Positions 1 through 4,952 of a stretch of DNA of 6,622 nucleotides are shown here, piece after piece. The stretch comes from Bacteroidota bacterium (lineage in GTDB: Bacteria; Bacteroidota; Bacteroidia; Bacteroidales; UBA4417). The position numbers were made by a program, and so were the translations under genes. The stretch lies in the NCBI GenBank assembly GCA_020048595.1, contig JAIFMH010000028.1, positions 1 to 6,622 on the forward strand, in the 5' to 3' direction. Under the pieces are notes generated by a model that was given only the letters and a program-made list of their open reading frames with translations, was not told where the DNA came from and did no database searches. Position 1 is the stretch's first letter. Each line of letters begins with the position of its first letter.

Positions 1-59
1 AACGTGTTTCCGTTCAAGGCACAGGAATGGGGCTGCCATCGCATATGATTTATGCCAGC
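1..59 (+). repeat. Exact direct copy of an internal deoD segment (5' end cut by window)
   Basis: These 59 bases are identical to 518-576 inside deoD and diverge from base 60 on. In the deoD frame they encode the equivalent of residues 56-74 (RVSVQGTGMG to YAS). That frame then stays open into unrelated sequence until a TAA at 156-158, giving a tail that does not resemble DeoD. The copy could be the end of the first unit of a tandem duplication of 60-576, a deoD remnant, or an assembly artefact at a contig edge. It touches the window start, so its full length is unknown. Confidence 0.9.
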
Positions 60-327
60 AAAACATGTCAGGAATTGTTCTCATTATTACTCACCAGCCA
101 ATTCGGGGGTATTGCGGCTGGTAAATTGCTGGTACTTGCTTATACAAATATAAGCTAATATTCGTGTTTTAGGCTATTAAATATCAAAGCTTTAACGCAC
201 TGTTTCAAAGAAAGTCAGCTTTTTTATTTAAACTATTGATAATAAATATCTTAACACAAAGTTCAAGTTGTAAAGAACTGTTACTGAATTGAAAGATAAT
301 AATGTACAACAGCTTGGATTTTGTAAG
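60..327. other. Gene-free AT-rich stretch upstream of deoD
   Basis: No convincing gene on either strand. The only open frames are the tail running out of the deoD copy (stop at 156-158) and short antisense frames without recognisable motifs. Structure seen: an inverted repeat ACCAGCC (93-99) / GGCTGGT (116-122) with a 16-base loop, a direct repeat GCTGGT at 117-122 and 128-133, and a weak A/T hairpin at 208-225. If 60-576 is a tandem unit, base 60 is the junction between the two units and nothing here need be functional apart from the deoD promoter region. Confidence 0.5.
208..225 (+). terminator. Weak terminator-like hairpin ending in a T run
   Basis: AAGAAAG (208-214) can pair with CTTTTTT (219-225) across a four-base loop, including one G-U pair and only one G-C pair. 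The T run is part of the stem. This is marginal as an intrinsic terminator, and in AT-rich DNA it could arise by chance. Confidence 0.2.
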
Positions 328-335
328 TATCTTTG
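328..335 (+). promoter_or_regulatory. Bacteroidota-type -7 promoter element for deoD
   Basis: TATCTTTG is an exact match to the Bacteroidota -7 consensus TAnnTTTG and ends 19 bases before the deoD ATG, predicting a very short leader. No good TTTG-like -33 element lies at the usual distance of about 20 bases upstream. If transcription starts just downstream of this element, the longer TTG start at 289 cannot be used, which supports the ATG at 355. Confidence 0.5.
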
Positions 336-354
336 CACCCTTATTTTTATTGGA

Positions 355-1062
355 ATGAGTATACATATTGAAGCAAAACAAGGCGAAATCGCTGATTTCG
401 TATTACTTCCGGGCGATCCTTTACGGGCTAAACATATTGCTGAAACTTTATTAACCAATGCCGTATGCTATAACAATGTACGCGGAATGCTGGGTTATAC
501 CGGTTATTACAACGGAAAACGTGTTTCCGTTCAAGGCACAGGAATGGGGCTGCCATCGCATATGATTTATGCCAGCGAACTAATTAACGATTATAAAGTC
601 AAAACACTTGTACGTATTGGCACATGCGGAGGATTGCTCGAAGATGTAAAACTTCGTGACGTTATTCTTGCTGTAAGCGCATCAACCGATTCATCATCAG
701 TAGCCAGACATTTTCCGGGTATGACCTTTGCCCCAACTGCAAGTTATCGCCTCTTGCAACTGGCTTCGGCAAATGCTGCAAAAATGAAAATGCCTATCAA
801 AGCTGGCAATATACTTTCATCCGACCTTTTCTATCATTTTCCTGAAGAAGGTGATGCTTACGAACTTTGGCGACGCTACGGAACCCTGGCTGTTGAAATG
901 GAATCAGCCGGGCTGTATATGCTTGCTTCCCGACTGGGAGTTGAAGCACTTGCGCTTTTAACCGTAAGCGACCACCTCCTCACCGGTGAGCATGTAAGTG
1001 CTGAAGAAAGACAACTTAACTTTACAAATATGACTAAGCTCGCACTTTCGCTGGCTGAGTAA
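355..1062 (+). CDS. deoD: Purine nucleoside phosphorylase, DeoD type
   Basis: Cytosolic enzyme of purine salvage that splits purine (deoxy)ribonucleosides with phosphate into the free base and (deoxy)ribose-1-phosphate. The family is a homohexamer. The 235-residue protein has the normal family length and begins MSIHIEAKQGEIAD, close to the Bacillus-type N terminus. Expected active-site residues are present: His4, Gly20 and Arg24 in LLPGDPLR, Arg43 in NVRGMLG, Arg87, Phe159, the VEME segment (180-183), Ser205-Asp206 in TVSDH, and Arg219 in EERQ. Position 90 is Thr where E. coli has Ser. An in-frame TTG at 289 would add 22 residues with no counterpart in the family and would lie upstream of the -7 element, so ATG 355 is chosen. 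There is no Shine-Dalgarno sequence. No other nucleoside-catabolism gene lies nearby. Residues 56-74 are encoded by the segment duplicated at 1-59. Confidence 0.97.
   Translation: MSIHIEAKQGEIADFVLLPGDPLRAKHIAETLLTNAVCYNNVRGMLGYTGYYNGKRVSVQGTGMGLPSHMIYASELINDYKVKTLVRIGTCGGLLEDVKLRDVILAVSASTDSSSVARHFPGMTFAPTASYRLLQLASANAAKMKMPIKAGNILSSDLFYHFPEEGDAYELWRRYGTLAVEMESAGLYMLASRLGVEALALLTVSDHLLTGEHVSAEERQLNFTNMTKLALSLAE
518..576 (+). repeat. Second copy of the 59-base direct repeat, inside deoD
   Basis: Partner of 1-59, offset by exactly 517 bases with no mismatch. It lies in intact deoD coding sequence over residues 56-74, so this copy is the functional context and 1-59 is the extra one. Confidence 0.9.
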
Positions 1063-1068
1063 AATTTT

Positions 1069-1124
1069 TACGATTGACGAAGTACGATTGACGAAGTACG
1101 ATTAACGAATAACGAATAACGATT
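1069..1124 (+). repeat. Array of eight 7-base repeats, NACGANN
   Basis: Starting six bases after the deoD stop codon, eight consecutive heptads read TACGATT, GACGAAG, TACGATT, GACGAAG, TACGATT, AACGAAT, AACGAAT, AACGATT. ACGA is invariant in all eight. The first four heptads form a perfect 14-base tandem duplication. The array is intergenic, and neither flanking coding sequence contains it. It resembles the low-complexity intergenic repeats I know from Bacteroidota genomes. Its function is unknown. Confidence 0.85.
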
Positions 1125-1144
1125 TTCAATAATCCATCTGCCCC

Positions 1145-1172
1145 ATTCGTACCTCGTACATTACAAATCGCA
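1145..1172 (-). repeat. Inverted counterpart of the heptad array
   Basis: On the + strand the heptads read ATTCGTA, CCTCGTA, CATTACA, AATCGCA. Read on the opposite strand they become TGCGATT, TGTAATG, TACGAGG, TACGAAT, which match the NACGANN theme except for the degenerate second unit. Against heptads 3-6 of the left array (1083-1110), 19 of 28 positions can pair. A long imperfect stem-loop between deoD and the SMR gene is therefore possible, perhaps acting as a terminator or transcript stabiliser. That role is inferred. Confidence 0.55.
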
Positions 1173-1194
1173 AATTTCAAACAACCTCACTTTT

Positions 1195-1512
1195 ATGCCC
1201 TGGTTAATCCTCTTTTTTGCCGGCTTGTTCGAAATTGTCTGGGCTGTTGGCATTAAATATACCGAAGGCTGGACAAGGTTCTGGCCGGCAGTATTTACCG
1301 TATTTGCAATGGCTGCTTCCTTTTACCTGCTCTCAATTGCTTTAAAGAATATCCCTATGGGAACTGCTTATGCAGTCTGGACAGGCATCGGCACAATCGG
1401 AACTGTGATTTATGGAATTGTGTATTTCAAGGAGCCTACCGATCTTCTGCGTATCGTTTGTATATTACTTATAATTTCAGGAATAGTAGGATTAAAAATC
1501 CTGGCAAAATAA
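1195..1512 (+). CDS. gdx: SMR-family guanidinium exporter (Gdx/SugE type)
   Basis: Small inner-membrane transporter of 105 residues, the usual SMR length, with four hydrophobic helices at roughly 2-20, 30-50, 57-77 and 84-103. Characterised Gdx proteins work as antiparallel dimers that export guanidinium in exchange for protons. Residues that separate Gdx from the polyaromatic-drug exporter EmrE are all present: Glu13 (proton and substrate site), Trp16, Ser42, Tyr59 and Trp62, within the signatures WAVGIKYT (16-23) and GTAYAVWTGIG (56-66). The ATG at 1195 gives the expected MPWLILFFAG start. It follows 132 bases after deoD, behind the heptad repeats. I see no TAnnTTTG element close upstream and no guanidine riboswitch, so the promoter is undefined. 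Substrate assignment rests on homology, and some SugE proteins also export quaternary ammonium compounds. Confidence 0.93.
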   Translation: MPWLILFFAGLFEIVWAVGIKYTEGWTRFWPAVFTVFAMAASFYLLSIALKNIPMGTAYAVWTGIGTIGTVIYGIVYFKEPTDLLRIVCILLIISGIVGLKILAK

Positions 1513-1622
1513 ATCAGGTTGCAATGCAATCAGGATGAGTTTATTGATCACTGATACAAAATAAAACCGGGGAAAATCCTTATATCTCTATTCCTAATTA
1601 TCCCGACATTCCTAATTTATTG

Positions 1623-1630
1623 TATAATTG
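1623..1630 (+). promoter_or_regulatory. Possible -7 promoter element for the SDR gene
   Basis: TATAATTG matches TAnnTTTG at all but one position and ends 36 bases before the ATG at 1667. No -33 partner is apparent. This is the weakest of the promoter calls. The rest of the 1513-1666 gap shows only a short direct repeat, AATCAGG, at 1512-1518 and 1528-1534. Confidence 0.25.
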
Positions 1631-1666
1631 CACTTATTATCAAATAACAGAAAACTACATTACCCT

Positions 1667-2428
1667 ATGTCGAAAACCATATTTATCACAGGAGCCACAA
1701 GCGGATTTGGAAAAGCCTGTGCACACGCTTTTGCTGCCGGTCATAACCGTTTAATACTTACAGGCCGCAGAGCAGACAGATTAGAAATAGAAGCCTCCGT
1801 TCTTCGCGAAAAATACAACATTGAAATCCTGACTTTAAATTTTGATGTGCGCGACCGTGATGCCGTAAAACTGGCCGTTGATAGTATCCCCGGCGACTGG
1901 CGCAATATTGATATCCTAATAAATAACGCGGGTCTGGCAGCCGGCAGCGATCTGATTCAGGATGGCAATATGGATGACTGGGAGCAAATGATAGATACCA
2001 ATGTAAAAGGACTCCTTTACATAACTAAAAATATTTTTCCACTCTTGTTGCAAAGCAAATGCCCTCATATTGTAAATATAGGTTCTATTGCAGGCAAGGA
2101 AGTTTATGCTAAAGGAAATGTATATTGCGCAACTAAATTCGCTGTTGATGCTCTAACACGGGCTATGCGCATTGATATGCTTGCCCATGGAATAAAAGTT
2201 TCGCAGGTTGCTCCCGGAGCAGCTGAAACAGAGTTTTCACAAGTCAGGTTTAAAGGCGATCTGGATGCAGCAGCAAATGTGTATAAAGGTTTTTCTCCGT
2301 TACAAGCTGAAGATATTGCAAATGCCGTTATCTGGATAACCGAATTGCCGGCACATGTAAACATAAATGATATGGTAATTATGCCAACAGCCCAGGCAAG
2401 TCCGGGCTATGTGCATAAAGTACTATAG
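1667..2428 (+). CDS. ydfG: Short-chain dehydrogenase/reductase, YdfG type
   Basis: Cytosolic NAD(P)-dependent oxidoreductase of 253 residues, the normal classical-SDR length. The Rossmann nucleotide-binding motif is TGATSGFG (8-15). GRR at 33-35 follows the second strand and favours NADP over NAD. NNAG is at 86-89. The catalytic set is Asn112 (DTNVKG), Ser140 (NIGS), and Tyr153/Lys157 (YCATK). The segments EFSQVRFKGD (189-198) and LPAHVNIN (227-234) closely follow E. coli YdfG, which oxidises L-allo-threonine, serine and 3-hydroxy acids and reduces malonic semialdehyde. The exact substrate here is not proven. An in-frame TTG at 1628 would add 13 residues ahead of the usual MSKTIFITGA start, so ATG 1667 is preferred. 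The next gene begins 141 bases on, after a hairpin and its own promoter candidate, so co-transcription with the acyl-CoA synthetase is uncertain. Confidence 0.93.
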   Translation: MSKTIFITGATSGFGKACAHAFAAGHNRLILTGRRADRLEIEASVLREKYNIEILTLNFDVRDRDAVKLAVDSIPGDWRNIDILINNAGLAAGSDLIQDGNMDDWEQMIDTNVKGLLYITKNIFPLLLQSKCPHIVNIGSIAGKEVYAKGNVYCATKFAVDALTRAMRIDMLAHGIKVSQVAPGAAETEFSQVRFKGDLDAAANVYKGFSPLQAEDIANAVIWITELPAHVNINDMVIMPTAQASPGYVHKVL

Positions 2429-2446
2429 CCCTGACCGGCTTTCCGG
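2404..2446 (+). terminator. Two adjacent hairpins spanning the SDR stop codon
   Basis: GGGCTAT (2404-2410) pairs perfectly with ATAGCCC (2425-2431) around a 14-base loop, so the TAG stop lies in the descending arm. A second short stem, CCGG (2435-2438) / CCGG (2443-2446) with loop CTTT, follows at once. No T run follows, so this is not a textbook intrinsic terminator. It could slow transcription or protect the 3' end of the SDR transcript. Confidence 0.35.
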
Positions 2447-2533
2447 GAATTCAATTAACTTTCCCGCTTATATAAAAATGTATTGTTCATAAGTTCTTGC
2501 TTTTGAATAATAATTCATATTTAATAATTTGGC

Positions 2534-2541
2534 TATCTTTA
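2534..2541 (+). promoter_or_regulatory. Probable -7 promoter element for the first acyl-CoA synthetase
   Basis: TATCTTTA matches TAnnTTTG at seven of eight positions and ends 28 bases before the ATG at 2570. A TTTG lies at 2502-2505, further upstream than the usual spacing for a -33 box. The region just upstream is strongly AT-rich. Confidence 0.35.
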
Positions 2542-2569
2542 CAACTCATCGAAAACTCCAAGCAACTTT

Positions 2570-4336
2570 ATGCAAGACGTTACTCGCTTATTTGACATTC
2601 TGCCTCATTATTTAAAATCATATAAACCGAAAGATGATGTGCTGGCAGGCAAGGACAACGGCCAATGGGTAAAATACTCAATCAACGAATACATTTCTGC
2701 AGCCGATAACATAAGTTTTGGCCTTTTGAAACTCGGTGTACTGCCAGGGGATAACGTTGCAACCATTTCGGGAGGCAGACCGGAATGGAATCTTGTTGAC
2801 ATGGGTATTCAGCAGGCAGGTGCACTGCATGTCCCGATTTACCCTACAATAAGCGAAAAAGATTACAAATATATTCTTGCTCATGCCGGAGTAAAGGTGA
2901 TATTTGTTTCGGGTTGGGATACGTATCGTAAAATTGAGCATATTGTTGGCGAACTCGAAGGATTGCTGGGGGTGTATTGCTTTAAAGAAACTCAAGGAGT
3001 AAAACCACTCGGGGAACTTATTACACTAGGCCGGGAAAATCCTGAACCGGCTAAAATTGAGTCAATCAAAACTGGAATAAAAACGGATGATCTTGCAACG
3101 ATCATATACACTTCAGGCACTACTGGCCATCCAAAAGGGGTTATGCTTACGCATTCCAATATTATCTCCAATTTCATGGCCGTTAAAGAAATTCCACCTA
3201 TAGGCGAAGAGGGACGGGCTTTGAGCTACCTGCCTTTGTGCCATATTTATGAGAGGATGCTGGTTTATTTGTATCAATATCTAGGGATCTCGGTTTATTA
3301 TGCTGAAAGCCCTGCCACCGTTGGCGATAATCTTCGCGATATTAAGCCTCATATCCTGTCGACAGTTCCCCGTTTACTCGAAAAAGTATTCGACCGTATC
3401 ATGAACTCAGGCCGTAAGCTTACAGGTGTGAAGAAAATGATTTTCTTCTGGGCCGTGAATGTTGGAAAGCACTATGAGCTCTACGGCGCTAAAGGTCCGT
3501 ATTATGGATTGAAATTAAAAATTGCCCGGAAACTTGTGTTCAGCAAATGGCAGGAAGCTCTTGGTGGAAACCTGAAAGTAATTGTTAGCGGTGGAGCTGC
3601 TCTGCAGCCAAGATTAGCTCATATTTTCTGGGCTGCAGGCATTCCTGTGCTTGAGGGGTACGGATTAACTGAAACATCACCCGTAATTGCTGTAAATAAT
3701 TTTGAGCCAAACGGGGTTAAATTCGGCACTGTAGGTCCGATTCTTAGAAATACAACGGTCAAAATAGCGGAAGACCATGAAATACTCTGCAAAGGCCCCG
3801 GTTTGATGCAGGGATATTATAAAGAACCGGAACTAACAGCAGCAGCCATTAATCAAGATGGCTGGTTTCATACGGGCGACCTCGGACAAATTGAACCCGA
3901 AGGACATTTAAAAATCACAGGCCGTAAAAAGGAAATTTTTAAAACATCGTTTGGAAAGTATGTAAGTCCCGAACTGGTAGAAAATATGCTTAAAGAATCA
4001 CCTTTTATTGATGCACTTATGGTTGTAGGCGAGAACCAGAAATACGCCGCCGCAATCATCGCTCCCGACTTTAACCACCTTCGCTCGTGGTGCGAAATAA
4101 AAGGAATACCATATACTTCAAATACTGAAATTGTAGCGCTCGAACGTATTCAAAAGCGTTTTCAGAAAGAAATCCATAAGTTCAACAAACATCTTGGAGC
4201 TACTGAACAGATAAAAGCGTTCGAACTACTCGACAGCGAGTGGACGGTTGATTCGGGTGAACTTACGGCTACGCTCAAACTCCGAAGGACATTTTTACAC
4301 GGGAAATACGAAGCCATTATTAACAAGCTGTTTTAA
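2570..4336 (+). CDS. Long-chain fatty acid-CoA ligase (AMP-forming), complete
   Basis: Activates long-chain fatty acids in two steps (acyl-AMP, then acyl-CoA) for phospholipid synthesis or beta-oxidation. It acts in the cytosol or at the inner face of the membrane. The 588-residue protein fits the COG1022 branch of the ANL adenylate-forming superfamily. The N-terminal domain carries the phosphate-binding loop YTSGTTGHPKG (180-190), LPLCHIYER (221-229), the A5 motif GYGLTETSP (363-371) and the A7 motif WFHTGD (432-437). The hinge/A8 region is GRKKEIFKTS then FGKY (451-464), and the C-terminal catalytic lysine is probably Lys570 in LTATLKLRR. There is no signal peptide. The start is supported by MQDVTRLFDI matching the start of the paralogue at 4953. 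The A8 region is unusual: Gly451 and Phe461 stand where the paralogue has Asp and Gly. Chain-length preference cannot be read from sequence. Confidence 0.95.
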   Translation: MQDVTRLFDILPHYLKSYKPKDDVLAGKDNGQWVKYSINEYISAADNISFGLLKLGVLPGDNVATISGGRPEWNLVDMGIQQAGALHVPIYPTISEKDYKYILAHAGVKVIFVSGWDTYRKIEHIVGELEGLLGVYCFKETQGVKPLGELITLGRENPEPAKIESIKTGIKTDDLATIIYTSGTTGHPKGVMLTHSNIISNFMAVKEIPPIGEEGRALSYLPLCHIYERMLVYLYQYLGISVYYAESPATVGDNLRDIKPHILSTVPRLLEKVFDRIMNSGRKLTGVKKMIFFWAVNVGKHYELYGAKGPYYGLKLKIARKLVFSKWQEALGGNLKVIVSGGAALQPRLAHIFWAAGIPVLEGYGLTETSPVIAVNNFEPNGVKFGTVGPILRNTTVKIAEDHEILCKGPGLMQGYYKEPELTAAAINQDGWFHTGDLGQIEPEGHLKITGRKKEIFKTSFGKYVSPELVENMLKESPFIDALMVVGENQKYAAAIIAPDFNHLRSWCEIKGIPYTSNTEIVALERIQKRFQKEIHKFNKHLGATEQIKAFELLDSEWTVDSGELTATLKLRRTFLHGKYEAIINKLF

Positions 4337-4396
4337 GAAGCCCTTCAAAAATACGCCTGGTTTATCCCTTTATTAAATTAACATATTATCTTAATT

Positions 4397-4404
4397 TACA
4401 TTTC
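4397..4404 (+). promoter_or_regulatory. Possible -7 promoter element for the lipoprotein gene
   Basis: TACATTTC matches TAnnTTTG at seven of eight positions and ends 21 bases before the ATG at 4426, the same placement as the other promoter candidates here. No convincing -33 box is visible in the AT-rich sequence upstream. Confidence 0.3.
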
Positions 4405-4425
4405 TGTTTAAAAACTTTAAAGATC

Positions 4426-4872
4426 ATGCAAAGAGTTTATTCTTTAATAGCGATATCGTTATTTCTATTTTCGTGTAATAAAGAGAACAATACTATTGAT
4501 TTATCAGTTTTGCATTCTCATGATTTTATTGATTGTAATGTAAATGAATTCCCAAACAATATCTATACTCCAAACAATGATACGGTAAAGTTATCGTTCG
4601 AAAAGAAAGACACTTTAAAAATATACTATTTCAATTATGGAAATGGGAAAGTACTATCAAAAGTAGATACCGGCTTTATGAAATATGGAGTTTTAAATGG
4701 GAATGAAGTAGCTTTTGGATGGTTTCTGGATAAATACTTTCCCGGAATTAATTATGGAATTAGTTTACATTGGTATATTCAGGTTCTAAATCCTGACACA
4801 ATAATCCTGAACAGTTATTCAAATACAGGTGAAATAACCGGGCATTGGGGTTATAAACCAATTTTAAAATAA
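4426..4872 (+). CDS. Short lipoprotein of unknown function
   Basis: I do not recognise this 148-residue protein. The N terminus is a short lipoprotein signal peptide: Arg3, a hydrophobic run at residues 7-15 and a lipobox LFSC with Cys17 as the lipidated residue. The mature protein starts CNKENN. Lys at +3 and Glu at +4 partly resemble the Bacteroidota lipoprotein export signal (lysine followed by two acidic residues), so surface display is possible but not established. The mature part is polar, aromatic and rich in Asn and Tyr, with alternating hydrophobic stretches suggesting a small beta-rich domain. It has one further cysteine (Cys37). GC over 4441-4860 is about 30% by hand count, against 30-50% in sampled lines of the flanking synthetases. 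It sits between two synthetase paralogues with a gap of 80-90 bases on each side. It may be a later insertion or a fast-evolving lineage-specific gene. Confidence 0.8.
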   Translation: MQRVYSLIAISLFLFSCNKENNTIDLSVLHSHDFIDCNVNEFPNNIYTPNNDTVKLSFEKKDTLKIYYFNYGNGKVLSKVDTGFMKYGVLNGNEVAFGWFLDKYFPGINYGISLHWYIQVLNPDTIILNSYSNTGEITGHWGYKPILK

Positions 4873-4876
4873 CGGC

Positions 4877-4888
4877 ATACTGCAGTAT
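4877..4888. other. Perfect 12-base palindrome upstream of the second synthetase
   Basis: ATACTGCAGTAT is its own reverse complement and ends 29 bases before the candidate -7 element at 4918, where a dimeric regulator could bind. A second palindrome, ATTTTAAAAT, overlaps the end of the lipoprotein gene at 4861-4870. One or two 12-base palindromes are expected by chance in a window this size, so an operator role is speculative. Confidence 0.25.
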
Positions 4889-4917
4889 TACAGCATTTTA
4901 TTGGTATATTAGCAGAA

Positions 4918-4925
4918 TACATTTA
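4918..4925 (+). promoter_or_regulatory. Probable -7 promoter element for the second acyl-CoA synthetase
   Basis: TACATTTA matches TAnnTTTG at seven of eight positions and ends 27 bases before the ATG at 4953, nearly the same spacing as the element before the first synthetase. The -33 region has only weak TTTA and TTGG candidates at 4897-4904. Confidence 0.35.
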
Positions 4926-4952
4926 CAATATTATATTTAACAAGTTAGACCG

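Noticed and set aside
3..158. Fusion protein of a DeoD fragment with a new tail
   Set aside because: The frame stays open after base 59 for only about 32 codons with no recognisable domain, which is compatible with chance next to a duplication junction.
289..354. In-frame TTG start extending DeoD by 22 residues
   Set aside because: The added residues have no family counterpart, the exact -7 promoter element lies inside this stretch, and ATG 355 gives the canonical N terminus with His4 in place.
228..458. Antisense open frame overlapping the start of deoD
   Set aside because: It runs antisense across the deoD promoter and N terminus, and the product has no recognisable motif.
1069..1124. Guanidine-II riboswitch suggested by repeated ACGA, because its loops carry ACGR
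   Set aside because: The bases on either side of each ACGA do not form stems, and the repeats are strictly seven bases apart, unlike the two-hairpin architecture of that riboswitch.
1069..1172. CRISPR array
   Set aside because: Units are seven bases long and contiguous with no spacers, and no cas gene is present.
1628..1666. In-frame TTG start extending the SDR by 13 residues
   Set aside because: Classical SDRs start a few residues before the TGxxxGxG motif, as ATG 1667 does. The extension looks like untranslated leader.
2104..2995. Antisense open frames under the SDR and first synthetase (for example 2104-2364, 2608-2802 and 2678-2995)
   Set aside because: They lie fully or mostly within well-supported genes, overlap each other and show no recognisable protein features.
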